Assembly (NCBI RefSeq): GCF_003326475.1
Contig: NZ_JPWA01000044.1
Coordinates: 1-33,755, forward strand
DNA: 33,755 nucleotides
Origin: Thalassospira xianhensis MCCC 1A02616
GTDB lineage: Bacteria; Pseudomonadota; Alphaproteobacteria; Rhodospirillales; Thalassospiraceae
Reading direction: 5' to 3'
Both the position numbers and the translations under genes were made by a program. Shown piece by piece: positions 17,118-24,130 of the stretch. The notes under the pieces are model-generated. The model saw only the letters and a program-made list of their open reading frames with translations. It had not been told where the DNA came from and ran no database searches. Within the stretch, counting starts at the first letter, position 1, and the number at the start of each line of letters is the position of its first letter.

Positions 17118-17187
17118 GGCAGCATAGGTAATTGAAAAATAAAACCTTTTCAAGGGATTCGGATTTTTTGCAAACTCCCTGAAAATT

Positions 17188-17202
17188 GTTCTTGATTTGT
17201 TC
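17188..17202 (+). promoter_or_regulatory. LexA (SOS) box of alphaproteobacterial type
   Basis: GTTC-N7-GTTC is an exact match to the alphaproteobacterial LexA operator. It overlaps a plausible promoter, TTGATT at 17192-17197, 17 nt, then CATAAA. An SOS-controlled gene would be expected just downstream, but none is recognisable. Confidence 0.7.
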
Positions 17203-17253
17203 TCTCGTTTGTGGCATAAAGACAAAGTCAACGGGAGAAATGCACCCGGACCG

Positions 17254-17290
17254 AAAACCCGCAAAGCGTGATTCGCTTTCGCGGGTTTTT
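17254..17290 (+). terminator. Strong hairpin terminator shortly after the LexA-box promoter
   Basis: AAAACCCG..AAAGCG (17254-17267) pairs with CGCTTT..CGGGTTTT around TGATT, ending in a T-run. It can terminate the kinase gene, or the short unit that would begin near 17228. Confidence 0.8.
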
Positions 17291-17850
17291 GTGTTTTGGG
17301 CCAAAGACAGGAAGACGACGATGACGGTGCAACGATCTGACAGGTCGAAAGGACGACGGCGACATCGCCAAAGGATCATGACTGGCGGGTGGAAAAGTCA
17401 TTACGGCGGTATTGCATCCGGGTGATGAGCTCGAAGGGCGTTTGCGGAAAATTGGTGTGAATCATGACGGGAGAGTTGTGCCCTTTGGGTGGGGGCAGGC
17501 CGTTCGGAGCAGGGTGATCCGGGGCGAGGCGATGCCGGGGATCATCCGGCCCGACTTGGCGACGGAGCCGATAGCTGCCTTCGGAAATGCCGGTAGGTCG
17601 ATCACCGATGGCGACAAGTGCGCCTGCCTTGCGTTCGTCGACCGCCACTGGTGCGACCATCTTGTATCATTGTCAGGTGGGACGGGGACTGCCGTTGTTG
17701 GAAAAGGTGACCTCGTGCTCATTGGCCTGTTTGATCAAACCGGCTTCGATATTCTTGCTGCAGAAGTCTGGCTGATTGCTGTGCCGAAATGGTGGACGTG
17801 ATCCGGGCTCAGCATTTCTCGCTGCTCAATGAGCCGATGTGTTCGTCAAA
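17291..17850. other. Stretch of about 560 nt with no convincing gene
   Basis: Base composition is close to the host genes, yet no frame gives a protein I can recognise. The longest readings are 129 residues on + (17412-17801), and 94 (17376-17660) and 86 (17462-17722) residues on -. All have shadow-like composition and no good ribosome binding site. A 34-codon Arg-rich reading at 17320 has AGGAAG upstream. It may be decayed sequence. Confidence 0.4.
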
Positions 17851-17859
17851 GCTGTGCCC

Positions 17860-17919
17860 TTGAAGGCAGTGGTGTTTAATTGGACGTAGCGGAGTAAGTG
17901 TCCGTAGGAGTGCCTTCAA
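17860..17919 (+). ncRNA. Possible small structured RNA next to a terminator
   Basis: TTGAAGGCA (17860-17868) pairs perfectly with TGCCTTCAA (17911-17919), and GGAC (17882-17885) with GTCC (17900-17903) inside it. A perfect 14-bp terminator stem follows 3 nt later. The arrangement fits a short transcript read on +. No promoter is evident. Confidence 0.3.
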
Positions 17920-17922
17920 ACG

Positions 17923-17954
17923 AGAAGGGACGAATTACTAAATTCGTCCCTTCT
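17923..17954. terminator. Perfect 14-bp bidirectional terminator stem
   Basis: AGAAGGGACGAATT pairs perfectly with AATTCGTCCCTTCT around ACTA. It lies 6 nt beyond the stop of the small - strand gene that follows, and could also end a + transcript. Confidence 0.75.
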
Positions 17955-17960
17955 TATTTA

Positions 17961-18107
17961 CTATTTCTTCTTGCCTGTTTTTTTATCGGGCGCTTGAGTA
18001 AGGGCTGATCCTGCAACACTTTTTGCACTTTTTGACGAGGATGGGCTTTTCAATATTTTTGCAGCTTTAGAAGCTACTGCTTTTGAAGTTTTTTCATTCT
18101 TTGCCAT
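17961..18107 (-). CDS. 48-residue Lys/Ser/Ala-rich basic protein
   Basis: The product starts MAKNEKTSKAVASKAAKILK, continues with a Ser/Lys-rich middle and a VAGSALTQ block, and ends in a run of lysines. I have seen small proteins of this pattern (K-T-S-K...V-A-S-K-A...L followed by S-V-A-G-S-A-L-x-Q) recur in proteobacteria, usually annotated as hypothetical. AAGGGG lies about 8 nt before the ATG and begins inside the stop of the upstream 56-codon gene, so the two are probably translated together. The terminator stem begins 6 nt after its stop. High charge and lack of hydrophobic core suggest a nucleic-acid-binding or disordered protein, but that is inference. Confidence 0.75.
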   Translation of the reverse strand: MAKNEKTSKAVASKAAKILKSPSSSKSAKSVAGSALTQAPDKKTGKKK

Positions 18108-18119
18108 AACAAAGTCCCC

Positions 18120-18290
18120 TTATGCGTATTGTGTTAATTTCCATGAAACTGCCTTGTTGCCATAAGGGGGCATACGATTTCCCTTTGCAATCGGTGCAGT
18201 GGTTGTCGGAGACCCGACTACTTTCCAAACTCCGCTCTCAGGGCAAATTTGTCCTGTGCTTGCGGTTGTTCCAATTGGGACTCGTGCCAT
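18120..18290 (-). CDS. 56-residue small protein with CPESGVW motif
   Basis: The product starts MARVPIGTTASTGQICPESG, has a Thr/Pro middle, then KGNRMPPYGNKAVSWKLTQYA at the end. The pattern Cys-Pro-x-Ser-Gly-x-Trp followed by Met-Pro-Pro and a final Trp-x-Leu recalls small beta-rich YjzC-like proteins, but the match is from memory and tentative. It has one Cys, two Trp and no membrane segment. AAAGG lies about 8 nt before the ATG. It is the first gene of a two-gene - strand unit with the 48-codon gene, 12 nt apart, and is divergent from the XRE/ImmA pair. Confidence 0.75.
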   Translation of the reverse strand: MARVPIGTTASTGQICPESGVWKVVGSPTTTAPIAKGNRMPPYGNKAVSWKLTQYA

Positions 18291-18345
18291 AGTAATTACC
18301 TTTCATGTTGTGGCCTGTAAAAATCAATAAGGCCGATTTCGTATA

Positions 18346-18374
18346 ATTATATAGAACGAGACGTTTGTCAACAA
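18346..18374 (-). promoter_or_regulatory. Probable promoter of the two small genes, in a shared divergent region
   Basis: On the - strand TTGTTG (18374-18369), 17 nt, then TATAAT (18351-18346) gives a plausible sigma-70 promoter. The -10 lies in the palindrome TATAATTATA, so a + strand -10 is possible in the same place. TTGACA is also present at 18371-18366 but at poor spacing. Confidence 0.45.
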
Positions 18375-18454
18375 TACAGGTATGATTTTGTGAAACTAAA
18401 AAGAACATCGGTGGCTGTTAGTGAACTATGCTGCTTGCGAACTTTGAGGGTGTG

Positions 18455-18784
18455 ATGAGTTTAGCTGCGAAATTGAGTAAAGAAAGACTTAGAAAAGGCC
18501 AATCTTTACAGGAGGTTGCCGACGATATTGGAGTTTCTAAAACTCATATATGGCAGTTGGAGAAAGGGAGGAGCGTTAACCCCTCGCTTGATCTGATTAC
18601 CAAACTCGCTAACCATTATGATGTTTCGATTCGGTTCTTGGTTGGCGAAGATATGGAGCAAAATGACGATGAGGACTTGATCAAAATGTTCAGGCAAGTC
18701 GGCCAGCTTGATGAGAATGATCGATTCCTTATAGATCAAATGGTTCAATCATTATTGGCTCGGAAGGAGAAGAATGATGCTTGA
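18455..18784 (+). CDS. XRE-family helix-turn-helix repressor
   Basis: A 109-residue DNA-binding protein with an N-terminal Cro/C1-type domain at about 2-65 (RLRKGQSLQEVADDIGVSKTHIWQLEKGR, then a second helix pair). A C-terminal tail of about 45 residues is acidic and then helical. GAGGGTG precedes the ATG at 18455, whereas the ATG at 18428 has no such site. It overlaps the ImmA-type protease gene by 8 nt, so the two are coupled. In characterised pairs (ImmR-ImmA, DdrO-IrrE) the protease cleaves the repressor on stress and derepresses target genes. Here targets could be this operon and the divergent small genes. Codon use is AT-rich, unlike neighbours, which suggests transfer. Confidence 0.88.
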   Translation: MSLAAKLSKERLRKGQSLQEVADDIGVSKTHIWQLEKGRSVNPSLDLITKLANHYDVSIRFLVGEDMEQNDDEDLIKMFRQVGQLDENDRFLIDQMVQSLLARKEKNDA

Positions 18785-19637
18785 AATTGATAGAATGCTA
18801 ATAGATGACGTTGGTGGAAACCCTGTCTTGTTAGCAGATTCAATAATTAAACAAATTCCATCTGATCTTCCGAGTGTTCCATTGAGGGAAATCGCTGCCG
18901 CAATTGATATAGTAGAAATAAGAGAGGAGAATCTGTCTGGTCTTGAGGGGGTTATGATTGTTGATTCTGGAAAATCAAGTGGAGGAATAATAGTAAATAT
19001 TAATAGTTCGAGAAAGCGAAAGAGGTTTACTATAGCTCATGAAATTGGTCACTATGTTAATCCATACCACTTGGTAAATAGTTCGGACGGGTTTAGGTGC
19101 TCAAGGAGCGACATGAGTATATCGTTTGCTAACCCGAATGATCGCCGTGCTAAAATGGAATTGGAGGCAAATATTTTTGCTTCTAATATTTTGATGCCTA
19201 CAGAATGGGTGAGAAAATATTTATCGACAATTCAAGGCGTTGAGTTGAGCCATTTGATTAAAATGGCAGATAAATTTGATGTCAGTAAGGAAGTTGCTAT
19301 TCGGAGGTATCTTAATTTTGCAGATGAGCCAACTGCGGCGGTTTTTTCTAAGGACGGGGTTATTCGTTACATCGTGACCACATCAAAATTTCCTAGATTA
19401 TCGGTATGGAATGGCAATCCAATACCAAAAGATAGAAGTGATAATAGAAAGTTTGAGGAAGGTTATATTTCGGAGGTGGAAGAAGTTCCTAGCTATTTTT
19501 GGTTTGAAAATAATAATGACATTCATGTTTATGACCAGAAATTGGTTCAGAGAAATGGTTATCAAGTTAATTTGATTTCTATAGAAGAAGATGACGACAA
19601 TGATTCATATTGGGGCGAGCCAAAATTTAGAAGATGA
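18777..19637 (+). CDS. ImmA/IrrE-family metalloprotease
   Basis: A 286-residue protein of the COG2856 family. Zinc-protease motif HEIGH (His88, Glu89, His92) follows the usual RKRFTIA lead-in. The third ligand is expected in MELEANIFASNILMP (Glu128 or Glu130). Residues of about 170-286 are a C-terminal extension with an acidic end, possibly a sensing or partner-binding part. The second of two adjacent ATGs (18777) is preferred because AAGGAG is 7 nt upstream; the first is at 18774. Its likely substrate is the XRE protein encoded just before. The gene is markedly AT-rich compared with the rest of the window. Family members act in prophage/ICE induction, desiccation or radiation response, and some toxin-antitoxin-like pairs. 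Confidence 0.88.
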   Translation: MLEIDRMLIDDVGGNPVLLADSIIKQIPSDLPSVPLREIAAAIDIVEIREENLSGLEGVMIVDSGKSSGGIIVNINSSRKRKRFTIAHEIGHYVNPYHLVNSSDGFRCSRSDMSISFANPNDRRAKMELEANIFASNILMPTEWVRKYLSTIQGVELSHLIKMADKFDVSKEVAIRRYLNFADEPTAAVFSKDGVIRYIVTTSKFPRLSVWNGNPIPKDRSDNRKFEEGYISEVEEVPSYFWFENNNDIHVYDQKLVQRNGYQVNLISIEEDDDNDSYWGEPKFRR

Positions 19638-19839
19638 TCTATTTTTTGTTTTTTTAAATTAATTAAATTATTGTTGTATGATATTTGTTTTTTTAATGGT
19701 GTCGATGCGATGTTTTTTTGGTGCTATATATCCATTTTATTTAATTGATAAAAGTTGACGTGTGTAAACTGTTGCCGTGTCAATTTGTGACATTCTCTAC
19801 ACTGCTGATCATTTCGCTCCATATCAAATTGGACGGACT
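19638..19839. other. AT-rich non-coding tail of the islet
   Basis: Long T and A runs with no gene visible. A short inverted repeat, TGTCA-ATTTG-TGACA, lies near 19778-19793. Composition returns to host-like around 19840, so this is probably the right edge of the acquired segment. Confidence 0.5.
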
Positions 19840-20019
19840 CTATTGAACGGTGCGCGATACTGAAAACCTTGCCGTTTCATATTGGTCGATCAGGATGCCA
19901 AGTTTTTCAAGCTGATCTGCTTCCGGGCTGTCCGGTTCGGCACCCGAAAGCGTTTCGAACAATTGAGGCGCTGATTGATAATCAGCATCGGTTCTGATCG
20001 GTTTACGTGTCGTGTTCAT
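19840..20019 (-). pseudogene. HigA-like antitoxin N-terminal fragment
   Basis: The 59-residue reading begins MNTTRKPIRTDADYQSA and continues through EPDSPEADQLEKLGILIDQYE. This is the usual N-terminal pattern of HigA-type antitoxins (PIRTEADYEAAL...EGDRLEVLVTLVEAYE). It then diverges to RFSVSRTVQ and stops, so the whole helix-turn-helix C-terminal half is missing. No toxin gene is adjacent. The break lies at the right edge of the AT-rich islet and suggests that an insertion or deletion cut the gene. The missing half is not visible on the far side of the islet. Confidence 0.65.
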
Positions 20020-20157
20020 TTTGCCGTTCTTGCCGATACCCGCTACAATCTGGCGACAGAAACCGGATTATTCCCATCACCGTTCAAAGCCTGCCGTAAA
20101 ATAGCATAGTTTCAAAACTCGAGCATCAGGGCTTGTCTTGGTTACGGAAGGCGCGCC

Positions 20158-20772
20158 CTATCTTTGGGTAAATGCCAGTTTTGCCCCCAACAATACAAGC
20201 ATCCCGGCAAAGCTTTTCCCCAGCCAGTTCATGACCTTTGGCCGCTCGACCACGTGGCTTCTTAGCGCACTGGCAAACAGGCCGTAGACGATGAAGACCG
20301 CAAAGGTGAGTGCCATGAAGGTCAGGCCGAGCAGGATCATCTGGGCGGTGGTTTGGTCGGCGTTGGGGGTGACGAATTGCGGCAGGAAAGCCAGAAAGAA
20401 CAGCGAGAGTTTCGGGTTCAGCGCATTTAGCAGGATGCCGTCGCGGATGATTTTGGCGGCATGGACCGGATCGGACTTGGCACTGACTTTCATCGCACCC
20501 GTGCCGCGCCACATGCCCCACGCCATGTAAAGCAGCCACGCCACGCCAAGATAGCGTAGGGTTTCAAAGGCAAGCGCACTGGTGTGCAGTAGGGCCGCAA
20601 GGCCAAGGATGCTTGCCCCCATGGCGGGCAGGATGCCAAGCGTGCAGCCAAGGGCCGCCCAGATGCTCGCCCTCATGCCGCGCCCAAGGCCAATGGCAAG
20701 GGTATAGATCACACCCGTACCGGGCAGCAGGACGACAACAAGCGAGGTCAGAAGATATTCGGGACTGATCAT
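20158..20772 (-). CDS. LysE/RhtB-family exporter
   Basis: A 204-residue inner-membrane protein with about six membrane segments. The N-terminal VVLLPGTGVIYTLAIGLGRGMRASIWAALGCTLG block is diagnostic of the LysE/RhtB family, which exports amino acids or related small molecules. LLNALNPKLSLFFLAFLPQF is the second conserved block. It lies 95 nt downstream of an AraC-type regulator on the same strand. The pairing suggests that the regulator controls the exporter. Substrate is unknown. Confidence 0.88.
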   Translation of the reverse strand: MISPEYLLTSLVVVLLPGTGVIYTLAIGLGRGMRASIWAALGCTLGILPAMGASILGLAALLHTSALAFETLRYLGVAWLLYMAWGMWRGTGAMKVSAKSDPVHAAKIIRDGILLNALNPKLSLFFLAFLPQFVTPNADQTTAQMILLGLTFMALTFAVFIVYGLFASALRSHVVERPKVMNWLGKSFAGMLVLLGAKLAFTQR

Positions 20773-20867
20773 GGTGGCTTGGTTCCGTTTTGTGGTTTGA
20801 CCTGATCAGCCCAGTTAAGCGCGTTTTGATCCGATATTCTTGAACGGAATTGCAGGCCGGAAATGGA

Positions 20868-21710
20868 TCAGTTTGCCCGCAACGCTTTGGCATACCTTCC
20901 GGGCGACAGGCCATAGGCGCGGGTGAAATGCCGGTTCAGGTGGCTTTGGTCGGCAAAGCCGGCGGTCGCGGCGACCTCGGCCAGTGGGGTGCCGGTTGCG
21001 ATCAGGCGACGGGCGAGGTCAAGGTGGCGCTGGATGATATAGGCATGCGGGGTAAGCCCCGTTGCGCGGGTGAAATGGCGGACGGTCTGAAAGCGGCTGA
21101 GCCCCGCCGTGCTGGCAAGATCGGCCAGCGAGAGGTTTTCGTCCGGGGCGTCATCAATCATGGATATGGCGCGCGCGATACTGGCATCGGCACCGCTTCG
21201 TGACCGGTGATGATAAGGATCGGGTTCGCCCGGTACGATGATCGCGTGATGGAGCAGAAGAAACAGCATTTCTTCGCGCCGGAGGCCTGCGTTTTCATGA
21301 TCGCCTTTGGTGATGGCAGCAAAAAGATCCGCAAAGCAGTGCGCGACGGCGGAGGATGTCATGACCGGGTTGGTGAATGTGTATTCGCCCGATTTGCCGT
21401 CCGTCATGTCGCGTGCCGCGTTCGCAATCAGGTCCGGGTCGAAATAGAGCATGTTCCAGCCACGCGGGCTTTGGCCAATCGGGGTGCCGTCATGGACTTC
21501 GCGGGGATTGACCGTGATGATGTTGCCCGCACCGGCTTCGACCATGCCGCGCCCCGAAAGCGATTTTTGCGCGCCCTCAAACATGAAACCGATGCCAAAC
21601 TGTTCATGACTGTGTTTGGCAAAGCTGTGGCGTGTCTTGGCCATGATGGCCAAAACGCCGGTGCAGTCATGAGACAGGATGCGAAACGGTTCGTTTGATG
21701 CGTCAGACAT
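20868..21710 (-). CDS. AraC-family regulator
   Basis: A 280-residue protein with an N-terminal cupin-like AraC-binding domain (about 20-160; HSHEQFGIGFMFEGAQ, then VNPREVHDG) and a C-terminal double helix-turn-helix (about 180-278). The latter has LSLADLASTAGLSRFQTVRHFTRATGLTPHAYI and LAEVAATAGFADQSHLNRHFTRAYGLSPGRY. It belongs to the group often encoded beside LysE exporters, as here, and probably activates the exporter gene in response to its substrate. The AI-2E-type gene ends 47 nt upstream on the same strand but is probably separate. Confidence 0.88.
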   Translation of the reverse strand: MSDASNEPFRILSHDCTGVLAIMAKTRHSFAKHSHEQFGIGFMFEGAQKSLSGRGMVEAGAGNIITVNPREVHDGTPIGQSPRGWNMLYFDPDLIANAARDMTDGKSGEYTFTNPVMTSSAVAHCFADLFAAITKGDHENAGLRREEMLFLLLHHAIIVPGEPDPYHHRSRSGADASIARAISMIDDAPDENLSLADLASTAGLSRFQTVRHFTRATGLTPHAYIIQRHLDLARRLIATGTPLAEVAATAGFADQSHLNRHFTRAYGLSPGRYAKALRAN

Positions 21711-21756
21711 GCCAGAAGACTGGCAGTTTTTGCGCTATTTCGCAATCGGGTCGCAG

Positions 21757-22929
21757 TCAGTTGCCGTTATTGTTGTTCGTGTTGTTGGGGCCGAGCATTT
21801 CGCGCAGGCCGCCCAGCCCTTCGACATGTTTGGCAAAGACACTGATGACGATCAGAAGCGGTACGGCGACCAGCACACCGATAAAGCCCCAGATCCAGCC
21901 CCAGAACGCAATGGCGAGAATGATCGCGACCGAGTTGATGCGAAGCCGGTTGCCGACAAGGGCCGGGGTCAAAAACTGTCCTTCGATGGCGGTGCAGGCG
22001 AGATAGATTGCCGGTGGCAGCAGGGCCGCGGTTGTGGTCGGCATGGAAACCAGTGCCACCATGCCGACAATGCCGATGCCGACAACAGCCCCCAGAAGCG
22101 GTACGAAATTCAGGATCGCGGCGACAATGCCCCATAAAACCGGATTGGGCATGCCGACAATGGCAAGGAGGCTTCCGATGAAGATGCCAAGCCCGATATT
22201 GATGGCTGATATGGTCAGCAGATAGCGCGAAACTTCGCGTTCGATATCGTGCGCGATGCGCAGTCCCTTTCGCCGGTCGCCAAAGGTTGGCAGGGCACGG
22301 ACCATTTTTTCATAGACCATATCCCCCGATGACAGAATGAACAGCAAAAGCACGAGCATCAGCGCAATGCCGGCAACGATTTCCGGTGCGCCCTGAGCGG
22401 CCTGGCTGATCATGGTGGGTTCCTGCACGACGACCTTTTGCGTGTCGGCTCCGTCATTCTGATTGGTGGCTTTTTCCACCTGTTTTTGCACATCGCGGAG
22501 CTTTTCAAGCGGTCCGCCCAGATCGGCAAGGCGCAGGCGCAACTGACGTTCGATTCTGGGGGCGTCATCGATCCATTTTGATACCGGTTCGCTCAGGCCA
22601 TAAATCCCGGCAAGCACCGATGCGGTCAGGGTCAGGACAATCGCAAGCGCGGTCAGGCTTTGCGGAATGCGATAGCGGGCCAGTGTGCGCACGACGGGCG
22701 AGAATACCAGTGCCAGCAAGAAAGCCAAAATGACCGGTAAAATCAGGCTTTGGGCGATGTAAAAAGAGCCAAAGGCCAGAATAACGAAGGTGCCGATGAC
22801 CGATACCGTACGCGCCCGGCGATAGGCGCGTGCGCGCGCACTTAAGGCGCGTTGTTCGGTATCGTCGACACTATTTGCGTCACCGATTGTATCATGTGCA
22901 TTTTCGGGGGCGGTGACGGGGTCGGTCAT
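21757..22929 (-). CDS. AI-2E/PerM-family membrane protein
   Basis: A 390-residue inner-membrane protein with an N-terminal hydrophilic stretch of about 50 residues and about eight membrane segments. The sequence follows the AI-2E transporter family (formerly UPF0118/PerM). It has an early paired helix (VIGTFVILAFGSFYIAQSLILPVILAFLLALVFSPVV), a soluble insert at about 120-180, and a C-terminal block with LWGIVAAILNFVPLLGAVVG and GFIGVLVAVPLLIVI. Family members include autoinducer-2 exporters, Na+/H+ antiporters and proteins of unknown role, so function is open. The start at 22929 is preferred (GGAG about 9 nt upstream); 22962 is possible. Confidence 0.87.
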   Translation of the reverse strand: MTDPVTAPENAHDTIGDANSVDDTEQRALSARARAYRRARTVSVIGTFVILAFGSFYIAQSLILPVILAFLLALVFSPVVRTLARYRIPQSLTALAIVLTLTASVLAGIYGLSEPVSKWIDDAPRIERQLRLRLADLGGPLEKLRDVQKQVEKATNQNDGADTQKVVVQEPTMISQAAQGAPEIVAGIALMLVLLLFILSSGDMVYEKMVRALPTFGDRRKGLRIAHDIEREVSRYLLTISAINIGLGIFIGSLLAIVGMPNPVLWGIVAAILNFVPLLGAVVGIGIVGMVALVSMPTTTAALLPPAIYLACTAIEGQFLTPALVGNRLRINSVAIILAIAFWGWIWGFIGVLVAVPLLIVISVFAKHVEGLGGLREMLGPNNTNNNNGN

Positions 22930-23049
22930 GCAATCTGCTCCGGACGGGATTCTGCCGGGCATGATGCGTAGCGGCAGGAGGGTGACCAGCCTTTAACGTC
23001 TTGTGACAGGGTGATGTTCCGCCGGGATGAATGTAAGTGGCTGATAAAG

Positions 23050-23080
23050 CAAAACGGCGCCCGAATTGGACACCGTTTTG
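23050..23080 (-). terminator. Terminator after the outer-membrane protein gene
   Basis: CAAAACGG (23050-23057) pairs with CCGTTTTG (23073-23080) across a 15-nt loop. On the - strand the stem is followed by CTTTATC. It lies 21 nt past the stop of the barrel gene. Confidence 0.65.
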
Positions 23081-23101
23081 AGCCAGACATATGTCAGAAG
23101 A

Positions 23102-23884
23102 TCAGAAGCGTTTGATCAATGCAAAGCGGACATTGTGCGACTGGAAGTCGCCGTCATAAGAAAAGTCTGCGCCCGCGCCACCCTGACCAATGTCTTCGTC
23201 GCCGTTCACAATGGACGGGAAATAAGTCATGACATAGTCCCCGCGAAGGGACCAGCCATTGCCGATCAGATACCCGGCCCCGATGCTGCCCGATACGCCG
23301 AATGCCGTTTGCGTGTCGGTAAATGTATTGTTTGTACCTGTACCGAAAGTATCGGTGAATTTATGGGTGGTTTTGAACCGGCTTATCGATGGACCCGCCG
23401 CGAGATATATTTGCCATCCCCCGGTCGCATAGCCGATTTTGGGGCGGATGCTAAAGGTGAAATCCGATTCAACGGTGGTTTGGGATGTAAAGGTGTTGGC
23501 CGGAGACGTATCATACGCGGTCCGGCCATGGCTTTCTGATTCGGAAAACGGCATGAATGTCAGATCGCCTTCCACCCCGTAAATCATATTACGGTCCTGA
23601 TGGTCGTATCCGAACAGGGCAGAGCCGGTGACATCAAAGCCCTCGATCGTCTCATTGAGGATCGGGGTCAGTTGTGATCTGTCACTTGCGGTACCATTGT
23701 CTGTGAAATAGCCGGTATACAGCACGTCGGTGTCCGGCTTTGCCGCACTATATGCGCCACCAAGTGCCAGACCACCATAAAAGCCGGACCAGTCTGTTTC
23801 AGCAGAGGCGTGGGAGGCCACGGCACACAGGGTGACGGCTGCGATACCGGCACACGAAATACGTGATTTTAGATGAAAGCGCAT
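23102..23884 (-). CDS. Outer-membrane beta-barrel protein (Omp25/Omp31-like)
   Basis: A 260-residue exported protein with a signal peptide (MRFHLKSRISCAG..., cut near ASA-ET at about 29). The mature part begins DWSGFYGGLALGG, the typical first strand of small alphaproteobacterial porin-like barrels. It contains FGYDHQDRNMIYGVEGDL and GAGYLIGNGWSLRGDYV, and ends on Phe (FALIKRF), as barrels inserted by BAM do. Length suits an 8-strand barrel with extended loops. It appears to be monocistronic with its own terminator. Role is probably structural. Confidence 0.85.
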   Translation of the reverse strand: MRFHLKSRISCAGIAAVTLCAVASHASAETDWSGFYGGLALGGAYSAAKPDTDVLYTGYFTDNGTASDRSQLTPILNETIEGFDVTGSALFGYDHQDRNMIYGVEGDLTFMPFSESESHGRTAYDTSPANTFTSQTTVESDFTFSIRPKIGYATGGWQIYLAAGPSISRFKTTHKFTDTFGTGTNNTFTDTQTAFGVSGSIGAGYLIGNGWSLRGDYVMTYFPSIVNGDEDIGQGGAGADFSYDGDFQSHNVRFALIKRF

Positions 23885-24029
23885 GATTTTGTGGCTCTGT
23901 TTGCTATCGCAGTCTGTCGACGGGGCGACAAGGTGAATAATGAATGATTATTCAATAGCATAGCCAAATTCAACGCGAAATAGAAATAATTTGTCAGAAG
24001 ATTGTCGCAGCGATCCGTCAGGCGTCGAA

Positions 24030-24080
24030 GGACCGACAGTTTGCGCAGGATGGCGCTGCCGATCTGTTCGACGGGCGCGC
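24030..24080 (-). pseudogene. Relic of a response-regulator gene with internal deletion
   Basis: Bases 24030-24055 are identical over 26 nt to 26335-26360 inside the NarL-type response-regulator gene (encoding the ILRKLSV end of its DNA-binding helix). Bases 24051-24080 match 26581-26610 of the same gene with few differences (encoding the APVDQIG segment of the receiver). The two parts, about 220 nt apart in the intact gene, are joined here at GGATGGCG, which occurs at both sites. The simplest reading is a decayed second copy that lost its middle by recombination at this 8-nt repeat. Sequence outside this piece no longer matches. Confidence 0.75.
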
Positions 24081-24106
24081 AAGGCAGAATGGCCCTGCGC
24101 GCCCGT
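24071..24106. repeat. Perfect 11-bp GC-rich inverted repeat
   Basis: ACGGGCGCGCA (24071-24081) pairs with TGCGCGCCCGT (24096-24106) across a 14-nt loop. It abuts the response-regulator relic and lies 25 nt beyond the stop of the YdhR-like gene. There is no T-run, so terminator function is uncertain. Confidence 0.6.
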
Positions 24107-24130
24107 GCGGCTTATGTCGGGATGGTGGAA

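Noticed and set aside
17412..17801. 129-residue + frame starting MHPGDELEGRLRK
   Set aside because: The first residues vaguely recall HigA-type antitoxins, but nothing after them fits. There is no helix-turn-helix and no clear ribosome binding site.
17100..20100. Integrase, transposase or flanking direct repeats around the accessory islet
   Set aside because: I looked for recombinase motifs and for matching repeats at both edges and found none, so no mobile-element type can be named.
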